8,645 nt of DNA. It comes from Pseudonocardiales bacterium. GTDB taxonomy: Bacteria; Actinomycetota; Actinomycetes; Mycobacteriales; Jatrophihabitantaceae. The DNA lies in contig JAVEEO010000050.1 of the NCBI GenBank assembly GCA_030840415.1, positions 1 through 8,645 of the forward strand. Reading direction: 5' to 3'. Positions 1-6,422 of the stretch are shown piece after piece. How positions within the stretch are numbered: the first letter of the stretch is position 1; every line of letters begins with the position of its first letter. A model generated the notes under the pieces. That model was not told the origin of the DNA. It ran no database searches and saw only the letters and a program-made list of their open reading frames with translations. Made by a program: the position numbers and the translations under genes.

Positions 1-56
1 GCGATACCGAGAAAGACGGCGATGACCGAGACGAGGTGGTACCGGAACGAGATCAC
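1..56 (-). CDS. steB: SteB / MctB-family membrane protein, N-terminal fragment (runs off the window)
   Basis: Reading the minus strand from a GTG at 56-54 gives MISFRYHLVSVIAVFLGI, after which the window ends. This matches the start of the SteB/MctB family, which typically opens MISFRYHLVS followed by a hydrophobic stretch forming the single N-terminal membrane anchor. In Corynebacterium, SteB partners with SteA at the division septum; the M. tuberculosis homologue Rv1698 (MctB) has been tied to copper handling and described as an outer-membrane channel, so the exact role is unsettled. The GTG overlaps the steA stop as GTGA (56-53), indicating translational coupling. An AGGGG Shine-Dalgarno-like run (70-66) lies 9 bases upstream. 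Only 18 codons are visible, so family assignment rests on the N-terminus plus position after steA. Confidence 0.85.
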   Translation of the reverse strand, partial: MISFRYHLVSVIAVFLGI

Positions 57-1237
57 GACAGGAGGCCCCTAAACCAGGAAACGACATGGTCCCAACCGTC
101 GGCCAGGAGATGCAGGTAGCTGTCACCGGAGCTGCCGGCAATCAGGACGACGGCGATGGCCAGTGCGGCGGCAACCGCCAGCAGCACCAGGGACAGCGCC
201 GACACCCTGGTCTGGAACAGCTGGGCGGCGGCTTTGGCGTCCACCAGCCGGCCACCGATCTTGAGCCGGGTCAGCACCGTGGAGGCGATGCCGCCGCGGC
301 CGGCGTCCAGGAACTCCTCCAGGGTGGCGCGCATTCCGACCGTGACGATCAGCCGGGCGGAGCCGGCATCGGCCAGCAGCATCGCGGCGTCCTCGCTGGT
401 GCCCGCTGAGGCGAACACGACCGGCTCGATGCGCAGGTCCTGCACCCGGGCCAGTCCCTCGACCCGGCCGTGGTGATCGGCGTGGGCCACCACCTCGGCA
501 GCTTCGCGCAGCGCGGCGTCGGAGATCTCGTCCAGGTTGCCGATCACCAGATCGGCCTCGTAGCCGGCGTCGCGGAGCACGTCGGCTCCGGCGTCCACGC
601 CGACCAGGATCGGCCGGAACTCGCGGATGTAGTGCTTCAGCGAGCGCAGGTCGGCCTTGTAGTCATAGCCCTTGGCGACCAGCAGCACGTGCCGGCCGCG
701 GAACCGGGTGCTGAGCTCGGGCAGCCCGACGCCGTCGAGCAGCAACTCCTTCTCGCGCTCCATGTGCTGCTGGGTGCTGGCGGCGAAGGCCTGCAGCTGC
801 GCGGACAGCCCCGCCTTAGCGGCGCGCATGGCGGCCCGGATGCTGTCGGCGTCCTGCCGGATGCCGCGGGCGGCCACCCGGTCGCCGATGTAGAGCACGT
901 CCTCGTCCAGCCGCAGCCGGCTGCCTTCCTTGACCTCGGCGAAGATCTCGGTCCCGACCTCGTCGAGCAGGGCGATGCCGTGCTGGACGAGGACTTCGGG
1001 ACCGAGGTTGGGATAGCGGCCGGAGATGCTCGGCTGGGCGTTGACCACCACGCTGACCCCGGCCGCGACCAGGGCGTCGGCGGTCGAGCGGTCCAGGTCG
1101 GCGATGTCGATGACGGCGATGTCGCCGGAGTTCAGCCGGTTCAGCAGCCGGCCAACCCGGCGGTCCAGCCGGGCCACCCCGGTGATGCCGGGCAGCGCCT
1201 CGCGGCGTCGGTCGGACTGCCTCAGTGCCAGCTTCAT
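53..1237 (-). CDS. steA: SteA, septal/cytokinetic-ring-associated membrane protein
   Basis: The 394-residue product matches actinobacterial SteA (Rv1697-like). SteA forms a complex with SteB at the septum and influences daughter-cell separation. Visible features: the hallmark NAQPSISGRYPNLGPEVLV stretch (about residues 66-84), a central domain resembling the thiamin pyrophosphokinase catalytic fold (GVDAGADVL..., residues 213-240), and one hydrophobic helix (about 346-367) followed by a short C-terminal tail ending WFRGLLS. The soluble part is probably cytoplasmic. I chose the ATG at 1237 because its MKLALRQ start aligns with the MKMSALL start of the M. tuberculosis protein at nearly the same distance from the conserved G-I/V-A-R-x-DR block. 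Alternatives are an ATG at 1255 and a GTG at 1294 that overlaps the recN stop (GTGA). None has a convincing Shine-Dalgarno, so the start is less certain than the family. Confidence 0.93.
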   Translation of the reverse strand: MKLALRQSDRRREALPGITGVARLDRRVGRLLNRLNSGDIAVIDIADLDRSTADALVAAGVSVVVNAQPSISGRYPNLGPEVLVQHGIALLDEVGTEIFAEVKEGSRLRLDEDVLYIGDRVAARGIRQDADSIRAAMRAAKAGLSAQLQAFAASTQQHMEREKELLLDGVGLPELSTRFRGRHVLLVAKGYDYKADLRSLKHYIREFRPILVGVDAGADVLRDAGYEADLVIGNLDEISDAALREAAEVVAHADHHGRVEGLARVQDLRIEPVVFASAGTSEDAAMLLADAGSARLIVTVGMRATLEEFLDAGRGGIASTVLTRLKIGGRLVDAKAAAQLFQTRVSALSLVLLAVAAALAIAVVLIAGSSGDSYLHLLADGWDHVVSWFRGLLS

Positions 1238-1290
1238 GAGTTTCGATGGTGCCATCCGGCGCGGGGTTCGGGGCACTTCGCCACGCGGCG

Positions 1291-3231
1291 TCACCGGCTC
1301 GATCGGCGCCGGCCGGTCGTTCGCGCCGGCTCGGCGACCGGCGGAGAACCTGGCGGGTCCGCGGCCGCGGCGGTGGGGGGACGGCGGCCGTTGCGCCGGG
1401 CGGTTCCCGGCGTCCGGCGCTCGACGGCCAGCTCCGCGGTGTCCGCGCGCGCGTCCTCGAGCAGTTGCGCGGCGTGCTCGCGGGCCACCGCGCTGTCGTT
1501 GCCGGCCAGCATCCGGGCCAGCTCCACCAGCCGGTCCTCGCCGGCGACCGACCGGATGTCACTGCGGGTGACCCCGCCGGCTTCGGTGGCCGCCCTGCCC
1601 GGGGTGCCGGCGATTGCCTTGTCGACCACGAGGTGACGGTCGGCGAAGGCGGCCACCTGCGCCAGGTGGGTGACCACCACCACCTGGTGCTTGCGGGCCA
1701 GCCGGGCCAGCCGGCGGCCGACCTCGACCGCGGCCCGGCCACCGACCCCGGCATCGACCTCGTCGAAGACCATGGTCGGTACCGGATCGGTCCCGGCCAG
1801 CGCCACCTCGATCGCCAGCATCACCCGGGACAGCTCGCCGCCGGACGCGCCGCGCTGCACCGCCAGGGCCGGCGCGTCCGGGTGCGGTCGCAGGGTGATC
1901 TCGACCTCGTCGACACCGTCCGGGCCGGCGCCGGCCGGTTGGCCGCCGATCACCACCTGCGGACCGGACTCAACCGGATGCCGGGGCCGGACCTCGACCC
2001 GCACGGTGGCCGCAGGCATCGCCAGGCCGGACAGCTCGGCGGTGATCAGCTGCGAGAGCCGGTCGGCGGCCAGCCGGCGCTGCTCGGACACCGCCGCGGC
2101 CAGGTCGGTGTACCGGGCGGCGGCGGCGTCCCGCTCGGCGGCCAGGGCGGCCAGCGCCTCGTCCGAGGTGTCCGCGGCGGCCAGCCGGCGCTCGGCCTCG
2201 GCCGCCCAGTCCAGTACCGCGCCGAGTCCGCCCTCGGGCGGGGTGGCGCCGTAGCCGGTGCCGTCGCCGTACTTGCGGATCAGCGAGTTGAGCGCGGCAC
2301 GGCGCTCGTGCACCGCGGCCAGCCGGGCCGGGTCGGCCTCCAGTTGCGCCTGGTAGCCGGCCAGCTCGCTGCCGACGTCAGTGGCCGCGGCGGCCAGCTC
2401 GGCCAGCCGGGTGCTGAGCTGGTCCAGCGCGGTGTCGGTGCCGGCCACCTGGCCCAGCGCCCGGCCGGCTGCCGCGATCAGGGACTGCACGTCCGGCAGG
2501 TCGGCGGTCGGGTCGTCCGGGTCACCGAGCAGCGCGTCGTGCGCGGTGCGGGCCGCCACCCGCAGCGCGTCGGCATGCTCCAGCCGGGCGGCCAGGCCGG
2601 CCAGTTCGACGTCCTCCCCCGGCTGCGGGTCGACCCTGGCGATCTCGGCGAGGCCGTGCTGGAGCAGCTCGGTCTCGCGGGCCAGCTCGCGGGCGGCACC
2701 GGTACGACGGGCCAGCTCGGCCACCGCGGCCCGCCACTGCGCGAAGGCGGCCCGGCAGTCGGCCAGGTCGAGTCCGGCGAACCGGTCCAGGGTCAGCCGC
2801 TGCTCGGCCGGCTGGGTCAGCCGCTGCTGGTCGCTCTGGCCGTGCACCGCCACCAGGTTCTCGGCCAGCCTGGCCAGCACCGTCGCGGGGACCGACGCGC
2901 CGCCGGCGACCGCCCGGGACCGGCCGGCGGCGGTGATCACCCGGCGCAGCACCAGGCTGCCATCGGTGTCGAGGTCACCACCGGCCTCGGTCACCGCCTG
3001 CGCGGTGACCGAGTCGCTGTCGACCAGCAGCCTGCCCTCGACGCTGGCCGAGTCCACTCCGGCCCGCAGCCGGGACGAGTCGGCCCGGCCACCGAACAGC
3101 AACGCCAGCCCGGTCACCACCATGGTCTTGCCGGCGCCGGTCTCGCCGGTCACCACGGTCAGCCCCGGCCCGAGTTCGAGCACGGCGTCGGAGATCACTC
3201 CGAGCCCGCGGATGCGGATTTCCTCCAGCAT
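1291..3231 (-). CDS. recN: DNA repair ATPase RecN
   Basis: The 646-residue product is an SMC-like ATPase that acts early in double-strand-break repair, tethering DNA and aiding RecA-dependent recombination. Motifs in order: Walker A GETGAGKT (29-36); the RecN-typical VHGQSDQQRL (129-138); a long Ala/Leu/Glu/Arg-rich coiled-coil region (about 160-400) with the family's conserved LIRKYG (317-322) inside it; ABC signature SGGELSR (463-469); Walker B TMVFDE (486-491); and an H-loop histidine H522 in VVVTHLAQVAAFADRH. The ATG at 3231 has GAGG (3241-3238) six bases upstream and GGAGGGG further out. The recognisable RecN domain ends near residue 595. About 50 more residues follow, rich in Arg, Pro and Ala, making this longer than the usual 550-590. 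The gene lies 39 bases after nadK. I see no convincing SOS box in that gap, so transcription probably comes from upstream. Confidence 0.97.
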   Translation of the reverse strand: MLEEIRIRGLGVISDAVLELGPGLTVVTGETGAGKTMVVTGLALLFGGRADSSRLRAGVDSASVEGRLLVDSDSVTAQAVTEAGGDLDTDGSLVLRRVITAAGRSRAVAGGASVPATVLARLAENLVAVHGQSDQQRLTQPAEQRLTLDRFAGLDLADCRAAFAQWRAAVAELARRTGAARELARETELLQHGLAEIARVDPQPGEDVELAGLAARLEHADALRVAARTAHDALLGDPDDPTADLPDVQSLIAAAGRALGQVAGTDTALDQLSTRLAELAAAATDVGSELAGYQAQLEADPARLAAVHERRAALNSLIRKYGDGTGYGATPPEGGLGAVLDWAAEAERRLAAADTSDEALAALAAERDAAAARYTDLAAAVSEQRRLAADRLSQLITAELSGLAMPAATVRVEVRPRHPVESGPQVVIGGQPAGAGPDGVDEVEITLRPHPDAPALAVQRGASGGELSRVMLAIEVALAGTDPVPTMVFDEVDAGVGGRAAVEVGRRLARLARKHQVVVVTHLAQVAAFADRHLVVDKAIAGTPGRAATEAGGVTRSDIRSVAGEDRLVELARMLAGNDSAVAREHAAQLLEDARADTAELAVERRTPGTARRNGRRPPTAAAADPPGSPPVAEPARTTGRRRSSR

Positions 3232-3270
3232 GTGCCGCCTCAGCCCCTCCTCGACGTCCTCCGACAGGAA

Positions 3271-4194
3271 CTATCCGCCACGGCTCTGACAGTCCCAACT
3301 GCCGGACCGGCCGTCACGCAGGCTGCGCACCGGCAGCTGGAACTTGGCGACCAGCCGCTCACCGAACGGAGTGGGATGCGGCCGGGCGATGGTGACGGTC
3401 TGGTCCGACCGCTCGACCCGCAACCGGGTGTGCGGCGGCAGCCGGTGGATCCGCCGGCCGTCGCAGCTCAGCACGCCCGGCTGGTCGGCACCCATCAGGT
3501 CGATGCCGATCTGGGAGTTCGGGGCCACCACCAGCGGCCGCTGGAACAGTGCGTGCGCGGCGTTGGGCACCACCAGCATCGCCTCGACGTCGGGCCAGAC
3601 GATCGGGCCGCCGACCGAGAAGGCGTAGGCGGTGGAGCCGGTGGGGGTCGCGCAGATCACCCCGTCGCAGCCGAACCGCAGCAGCGGCCGGTCATCCACC
3701 GACACCGCCACCTCCAGCAGCTTCTCCCGGTTGCTCTTCTCCACCGACGCCTCGTTGAGCGCCCAGTCCTCGGCGATCACCTCGCCGGCCAGGGTCGCGG
3801 TCACCTGCACGGTGAACCGCTCCTCCACCTCGTAGCGTCCCTCGACGATCGCGGTCACGGTCGCGTCGAGGGCATCGACCTCGGTCTCGGCCAGGAACCC
3901 GACGTGCCCCAGGTTGACCCCGAGCAGCGGGATGCCGGCGCTGCGGGCATGCTCGGCCGCGCGCAGGAACGTCCCGTCGCCGCCGAGCACCAGCGCCACC
4001 TCGGCGCCCTTGGCCAGTTGGGTGCCGTCCAGCAGGCTGACCGCGCCCAGCTCGCCCCTCTCGGCCACGTCGGCCGCCTCGACCGGGCTGATCCGCACCT
4101 CGAAGCCGGCGTCGTTGAGCCGGGTGATCAGCCCGCGGGCCAGCTCCCGGATGTCGGAGCGGCCGGCGTGCACCACCAGCAGCACGGACCTCAT
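3271..4194 (-). CDS. nadK: NAD kinase
   Basis: This 307-residue cytosolic enzyme phosphorylates NAD+ to NADP+ and is the sole known bacterial route to NADP(H). The length equals that of M. tuberculosis PpnK, a relative able to use ATP or polyphosphate. Diagnostic motifs are GGDGTFLRAA (71-80, phosphate donor site and catalytic Asp), the NE pair in ALNEAS (N147, E148), and the glycine-rich DGVICATPTGSTAYAFSVGG segment (177-196). The start is the ATG at 4194, which shares bases with the tlyA stop (ATGA, 4194-4191). A strong GGGGAGG (4205-4199) sits inside the tlyA end, four bases upstream. The frame stays open 92 codons further upstream, but that stretch lies over tlyA and encodes low-complexity Arg/Gly/Ala, so it is not part of the protein. 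The stop is TAG at 3273-3271. Confidence 0.98.
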   Translation of the reverse strand: MRSVLLVVHAGRSDIRELARGLITRLNDAGFEVRISPVEAADVAERGELGAVSLLDGTQLAKGAEVALVLGGDGTFLRAAEHARSAGIPLLGVNLGHVGFLAETEVDALDATVTAIVEGRYEVEERFTVQVTATLAGEVIAEDWALNEASVEKSNREKLLEVAVSVDDRPLLRFGCDGVICATPTGSTAYAFSVGGPIVWPDVEAMLVVPNAAHALFQRPLVVAPNSQIGIDLMGADQPGVLSCDGRRIHRLPPHTRLRVERSDQTVTIARPHPTPFGERLVAKFQLPVRSLRDGRSGSWDCQSRGG

Positions 4195-4982
4195 GCACCC
4201 TCCCCGGCGATGGCTGAGATCCTGGCCTCGTCGGCCGGACCGGCGTCCTGGCGCAGCCACAGGAAGAATTCCACGTTGCCGCTGGGCCCGGGCAGCGGGC
4301 TCCGGGCGACCCCGGCGGTCCCCCAGCCCAGCTCCTGCGCGGCACCGGCCACCGCCAGCACCGACTCGGCGCGCAGCTCCGGCTCGCGTACCACTCCGCC
4401 CCGGCCCAGCCGCTGCCGGCCGACCTCGAACTGCGGCTTGACCATCGGCACCAGGTCGGTGGCCGTGCACGCGGTCAACGCGGGTAGCACCAGGCTGAGC
4501 GAGATGAAGGACAGGTCGGCGACGGTCAGGTCGGCCGGGCCGCCGATCTGGTCCGGGGTCAGCGTCCGGACGTTGGTGCGGTCCCGCACGACCACCCGGG
4601 GGTCGGACTGCAGCGCCCAGACCAGCTGCCCGTAGCCGACGTCGACCGCGACCACCTCGCGAGCACCGGCGCGCAGCAACACGTCGGTGAAGCCGCCGGT
4701 CGAGGCACCGGCGTCCAGGCAGCGCCGGCCGCTGACCTGCAGGCCGGTGAACTCGGCGAGGGCGCCGGCCAGCTTGTGTGCCCCGCGCGAGGCGTAGCCC
4801 GGGTCCTGGACGTCGGCGACGACCCGGATCGGGGTGTCCTGCTCGACTCCGGTGGCGGCCTTGGTTGCGACGGTGCCGCGCACCTGCACCCGGCCGGCCT
4901 CGATCAGCTCGCCGGCCTGCTCGCGGGAGCGCGCCAACTGGCGACGCACCAGCTCGGCATCCAGGCGCAACCGGCGGACCAT
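4191..4982 (-). CDS. tlyA: TlyA, 16S/23S rRNA (cytidine-2'-O)-methyltransferase
   Basis: The 263-residue product matches mycobacterial TlyA, which 2'-O-methylates C1409 of 16S rRNA and C1920 of 23S rRNA; loss confers capreomycin/viomycin resistance in mycobacteria. An N-terminal S4 RNA-binding domain (about 1-58, RLRLDAELVRRQLARSREQA) is followed by an FtsJ-like methyltransferase domain. Visible motifs: YASRGAHKL (63-71), the SAM loop CLDAGASTGGFTD (88-100), ADLSFIS (155-161), VKPQFEVG (181-188) and PLPGPSGNVEFFLWLR (229-244). Residues K70, D156, K182 and E238 fall where the proposed catalytic tetrad sits. The ATG at 4982 begins MVRRLRLD, fitting the family. Longer in-frame starts (e.g. at 5045) would run through the small gene upstream, whose stop is only 10 bases away. 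The Shine-Dalgarno is weak, so translation may be coupled to that gene. Confidence 0.97.
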   Translation of the reverse strand: MVRRLRLDAELVRRQLARSREQAGELIEAGRVQVRGTVATKAATGVEQDTPIRVVADVQDPGYASRGAHKLAGALAEFTGLQVSGRRCLDAGASTGGFTDVLLRAGAREVVAVDVGYGQLVWALQSDPRVVVRDRTNVRTLTPDQIGGPADLTVADLSFISLSLVLPALTACTATDLVPMVKPQFEVGRQRLGRGGVVREPELRAESVLAVAGAAQELGWGTAGVARSPLPGPSGNVEFFLWLRQDAGPADEARISAIAGEGA

Positions 4983-4992
4983 GAGTCGCGGC

Positions 4993-5169
4993 TCAGCCCT
5001 GGTCGAGGTTGGCAAGCGCGCCCTGGAGTTCGGAGTGCAGCGCATCGAGTCGGGACACGGCCTCGGTCAGCGGGCCGTCCCCGATGCCGACGATGCCGTC
5101 GGCGGCGGCCGAGATCCGCAGCACCAGGTCGGTGCCGTCGGGAGCCGGGGCGGGATGCGGGTCGGTCAC
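4993..5169 (-). CDS. Conserved 58-residue actinobacterial protein of unknown function (Rv1693-like position)
   Basis: A GTG at 5169 opens a 58-codon frame ending in TGA at 4995-4993. The protein starts MTDPHPAPAPDG and continues into an acidic, Ala/Leu-rich helical part ending LHSELQGALANLDQG. It has no membrane segment, signal peptide or metal site. A gene of about this size occupies the same slot between the phosphatase and tlyA in M. tuberculosis (Rv1693), and the C-terminal pattern LHxxLQxALxxLD looks like what I recall of that family. The stop is 10 bases from the tlyA start, so the two are probably co-translated. Upstream, a TAGCCT hexamer (5182-5177) sits 7 bases before the GTG, consistent with a leaderless message; GGGG in the same place could instead be a weak ribosome site. 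The function is unknown and I do not assign one. Confidence 0.8.
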   Translation of the reverse strand: MTDPHPAPAPDGTDLVLRISAAADGIVGIGDGPLTEAVSRLDALHSELQGALANLDQG

Positions 5170-5176
5170 AGACCCC

Positions 5177-5182
5177 AGGCTA
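5177..5182 (-). promoter_or_regulatory. Candidate -10 element (TAGCCT) for the small protein-tlyA-nadK-recN-steA-steB genes
   Basis: On the minus strand TAGCCT fits the actinobacterial TANNNT -10 pattern. It lies 7 bases before the GTG at 5169, the spacing expected if transcription starts at or next to the start codon. No TTGACA-like -35 is visible; that region is occupied by the large palindrome. This is inferred from pattern and position only. Confidence 0.4.
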
Positions 5183-5186
5183 CGTG

Positions 5187-5215
5187 GTGGATCGCGCCGG
5201 GCCGGCGCGATCCAC
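5187..5215. promoter_or_regulatory. 29-base perfect palindrome: operator or attenuator/terminator hairpin
   Basis: Arms GTGGATCGCGCCGG (5187-5200) and CCGGCGCGATCCAC (5202-5215) are perfect inverted repeats around a single central G (5201). As RNA it would fold into a stem of about 12 bp with a 5-base loop. It ends 4 bases upstream of the candidate -10 and 17 bases upstream of the GTG of the 58-residue gene. No T-run follows on either strand, so it is either an operator for a dimeric repressor or an actinobacterial-style hairpin that ends or processes the phosphatase transcript. Sequence alone does not decide. Confidence 0.6.
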
Positions 5216-5224
5216 AGGTGTCGC

Positions 5225-5242
5225 CGGCCGATCATTCGGCCG
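5225..5242 (-). terminator. Hairpin downstream of the phosphatase stop (possible terminator)
   Basis: Arms CGGCCGA (5225-5231) and TCGGCCG (5236-5242) pair perfectly around a 4-base TCAT loop, starting 31 bases past the phosphatase stop. There is no U-tract, so termination is uncertain. With the 29-base palindrome just beyond, the gap contains two stacked stem-loops, more than an uninterrupted operon would need. Confidence 0.4.
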
Positions 5243-5273
5243 CCGCCGCTCGCCGCCAGGCCACCCGCTGGGC

Positions 5274-6377
5274 TCAGCCGGCCGCGGGGCCGAGGCCGAG
5301 TTGTTCGATCAGCCTGGCTGCGGCCTCGTCGGTTCCGCGGATCCGCAGTGTCCGGCCGCCGTCGTCGAGCAGCCGCCAGCTCGCCACCGCCAGTGCCCGC
5401 AAGCCGTCCAAGTTTTCCCCGCCGTGCAAGTCCTGCCCGCCGTGCGAGTTCTCGTGACCGTCCGGGCCGTGCGATCCGTTCGCACTCCGAGCACCCAGCA
5501 ACAGCTCCGCGTCGGTGATCCGTACCTGCGCCGATCCGCAACTGACCAGCCGGTCGGCTTCGCGCACCTCCGGGTGCGGGTACAGCAGCGCCGAGAGGTC
5601 ACGGCCGAGGTAGTCCGGCCGGTGCAGCGGTGGTGCCGCCAGCAAGCCGGCGGGATCGGTGACGCCGGTGAACACCAGCAGCGAGGCGCAGTCGCTGCGG
5701 CGGGCGCCCTCGATGTCGGTGTCGAGCCGGTCGCCCACCACGATCGGGTGCCGGGCGCCGGATCGCTCGACGCTCTCGGCGTGCATCGCCGGATCGGGCT
5801 TCCCGGTGGCCGCCGGCGTGCGACCGGTCGCGTGCCGCAGCGCCGCCACCAGCGATCCGTTGCCCGGCAGCGGCCCGCGCGGGGACGGCACGGTGGCGTC
5901 GAGGTTGGTGGCCAGCCAAGGCACTCCCCGGCCGATCGCCACCGCCGCCTCGGCCAGTGCCTGCCAGTCGGTGCCGGGATAGAAGCCCTGCACGACGGCG
6001 GCCGGGTCCTGCTCGGCGGACGAGACCGGCCGCAACCCGCGTTCGATCAGCGCCTCGGTCAGCCCGGTGGTTCCCACCACCAGCACCGCCGCCCCGGCCG
6101 GCAGCCGGTCGGCCAGGTAGTGCGCGGCCGCCTGTGCGGAGGTGACCACCTCATCGGGTTCGGCGGGTACCCCGACCCGGTGCAACAACTCCGCCACCTG
6201 GACGGGGGTGCGGGAGGCGTTGTTGGTGACGAAGGCCAGCCGCATGCCGGCCCGCCGGGCAGCCTCCAGAGCATCCGGAGCGCCGGTGACCGGTTGCTCG
6301 CCCAGGTACACCACGCCGTCGAGGTCGAGCAGCGCCACGTCGTAGCGGGTGGCAAGCGAAACGTCCGAACCGATCAT
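5274..6377 (-). CDS. HAD-IIA family phosphatase, probable glycerol-3-phosphate phosphatase (Rv1692-like)
   Basis: The 367-residue product is a NagD-type HAD hydrolase. Motif I is DLDGVVYLG (D18 nucleophile, D20 acid), motif II TNNAS (T51), motif III the lysine in TGKPDP (K193), and motif IV GDRLDTDIEGA (D216, D221 for Mg2+). The cap between motifs II and III is the IIA type. The M. tuberculosis protein in this gene position dephosphorylates glycerol-3-phosphate during glycerophospholipid head-group recycling; substrate identity here is inferred from synteny. A C-terminal region (about 265-367), said to be GNAT-like in relatives, is interrupted by a His/Gly-rich segment (about 296-325) containing HGGQDL and HGGENL in tandem. 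The ATG at 6377 is preferred because GGGGAG (6392-6387) lies 9 bases upstream and motif I then sits at residue 18. An upstream ATG at 6428 would leave only 8 bases before the divergent gene. Confidence 0.92.
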   Translation of the reverse strand: MIGSDVSLATRYDVALLDLDGVVYLGEQPVTGAPDALEAARRAGMRLAFVTNNASRTPVQVAELLHRVGVPAEPDEVVTSAQAAAHYLADRLPAGAAVLVVGTTGLTEALIERGLRPVSSAEQDPAAVVQGFYPGTDWQALAEAAVAIGRGVPWLATNLDATVPSPRGPLPGNGSLVAALRHATGRTPAATGKPDPAMHAESVERSGARHPIVVGDRLDTDIEGARRSDCASLLVFTGVTDPAGLLAAPPLHRPDYLGRDLSALLYPHPEVREADRLVSCGSAQVRITDAELLLGARSANGSHGPDGHENSHGGQDLHGGENLDGLRALAVASWRLLDDGGRTLRIRGTDEAAARLIEQLGLGPAAG

Positions 6378-6384
6378 GCGATGA

Positions 6385-6392
6385 CTCTCCCC
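6385..6392 (-). promoter_or_regulatory. Ribosome binding site deciding the phosphatase start
   Basis: The minus strand reads GGGGAGAG here, with its GGGGAG core nine bases before the ATG at 6377. This favours that start over the ATG at 6428, which has no comparable site and would push the gene across the divergent promoter. Confidence 0.65.
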
Positions 6393-6403
6393 GTGCTCGA
6401 AAA

Positions 6404-6422
6404 CGCCAGCCGTCGGCTGCCG
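6404..6422. promoter_or_regulatory. Palindrome in the divergent promoter region (operator candidate)
   Basis: CAGCCG (6407-6412) and CGGCTG (6414-6419) mirror each other perfectly around T6413. After one mismatch (6406/6420), two more outer pairs (6404/6422 and 6405/6421) continue the symmetry. It directly abuts the TAGCAT hexamer of the rightward promoter and lies between the divergent phosphatase and DUF1015 genes, where a regulator could affect both. Short GC-rich palindromes occur by chance in such DNA, so confidence is limited. Confidence 0.4.

Noticed and set aside
470..1636. 388-codon plus-strand open frame opposite steA and the recN 3' end
   Set aside because: Composition is typical of a shadow frame and the opposite strand encodes conserved SteA and RecN.
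3232..3270. SOS (LexA) box or promoter before recN
   Set aside because: Only purine-rich ribosome-site-like runs are visible. I could not find a convincing inverted GAAC/GTTC element or a TANNNT box in this 39-base gap.
4195..4470. N-terminal extension of NAD kinase by 92 residues
   Set aside because: The extension lies over tlyA and is low-complexity Arg/Gly/Ala. The ATG at 4194 has a strong ribosome site and gives the family's 307-residue length.
1246..4635. 1129-codon plus-strand open frame opposite recN, nadK and tlyA
   Set aside because: Its composition is Gly/Gln/His/Arg/Pro without recognisable domains, as expected for the complement of GC-rich genes. Three genes with full motif sets occupy the opposite strand.
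4983..5045. Longer TlyA start at 5045
   Set aside because: It would run through the 58-residue gene. Family alignment starts at MVRRLRLD (4982).
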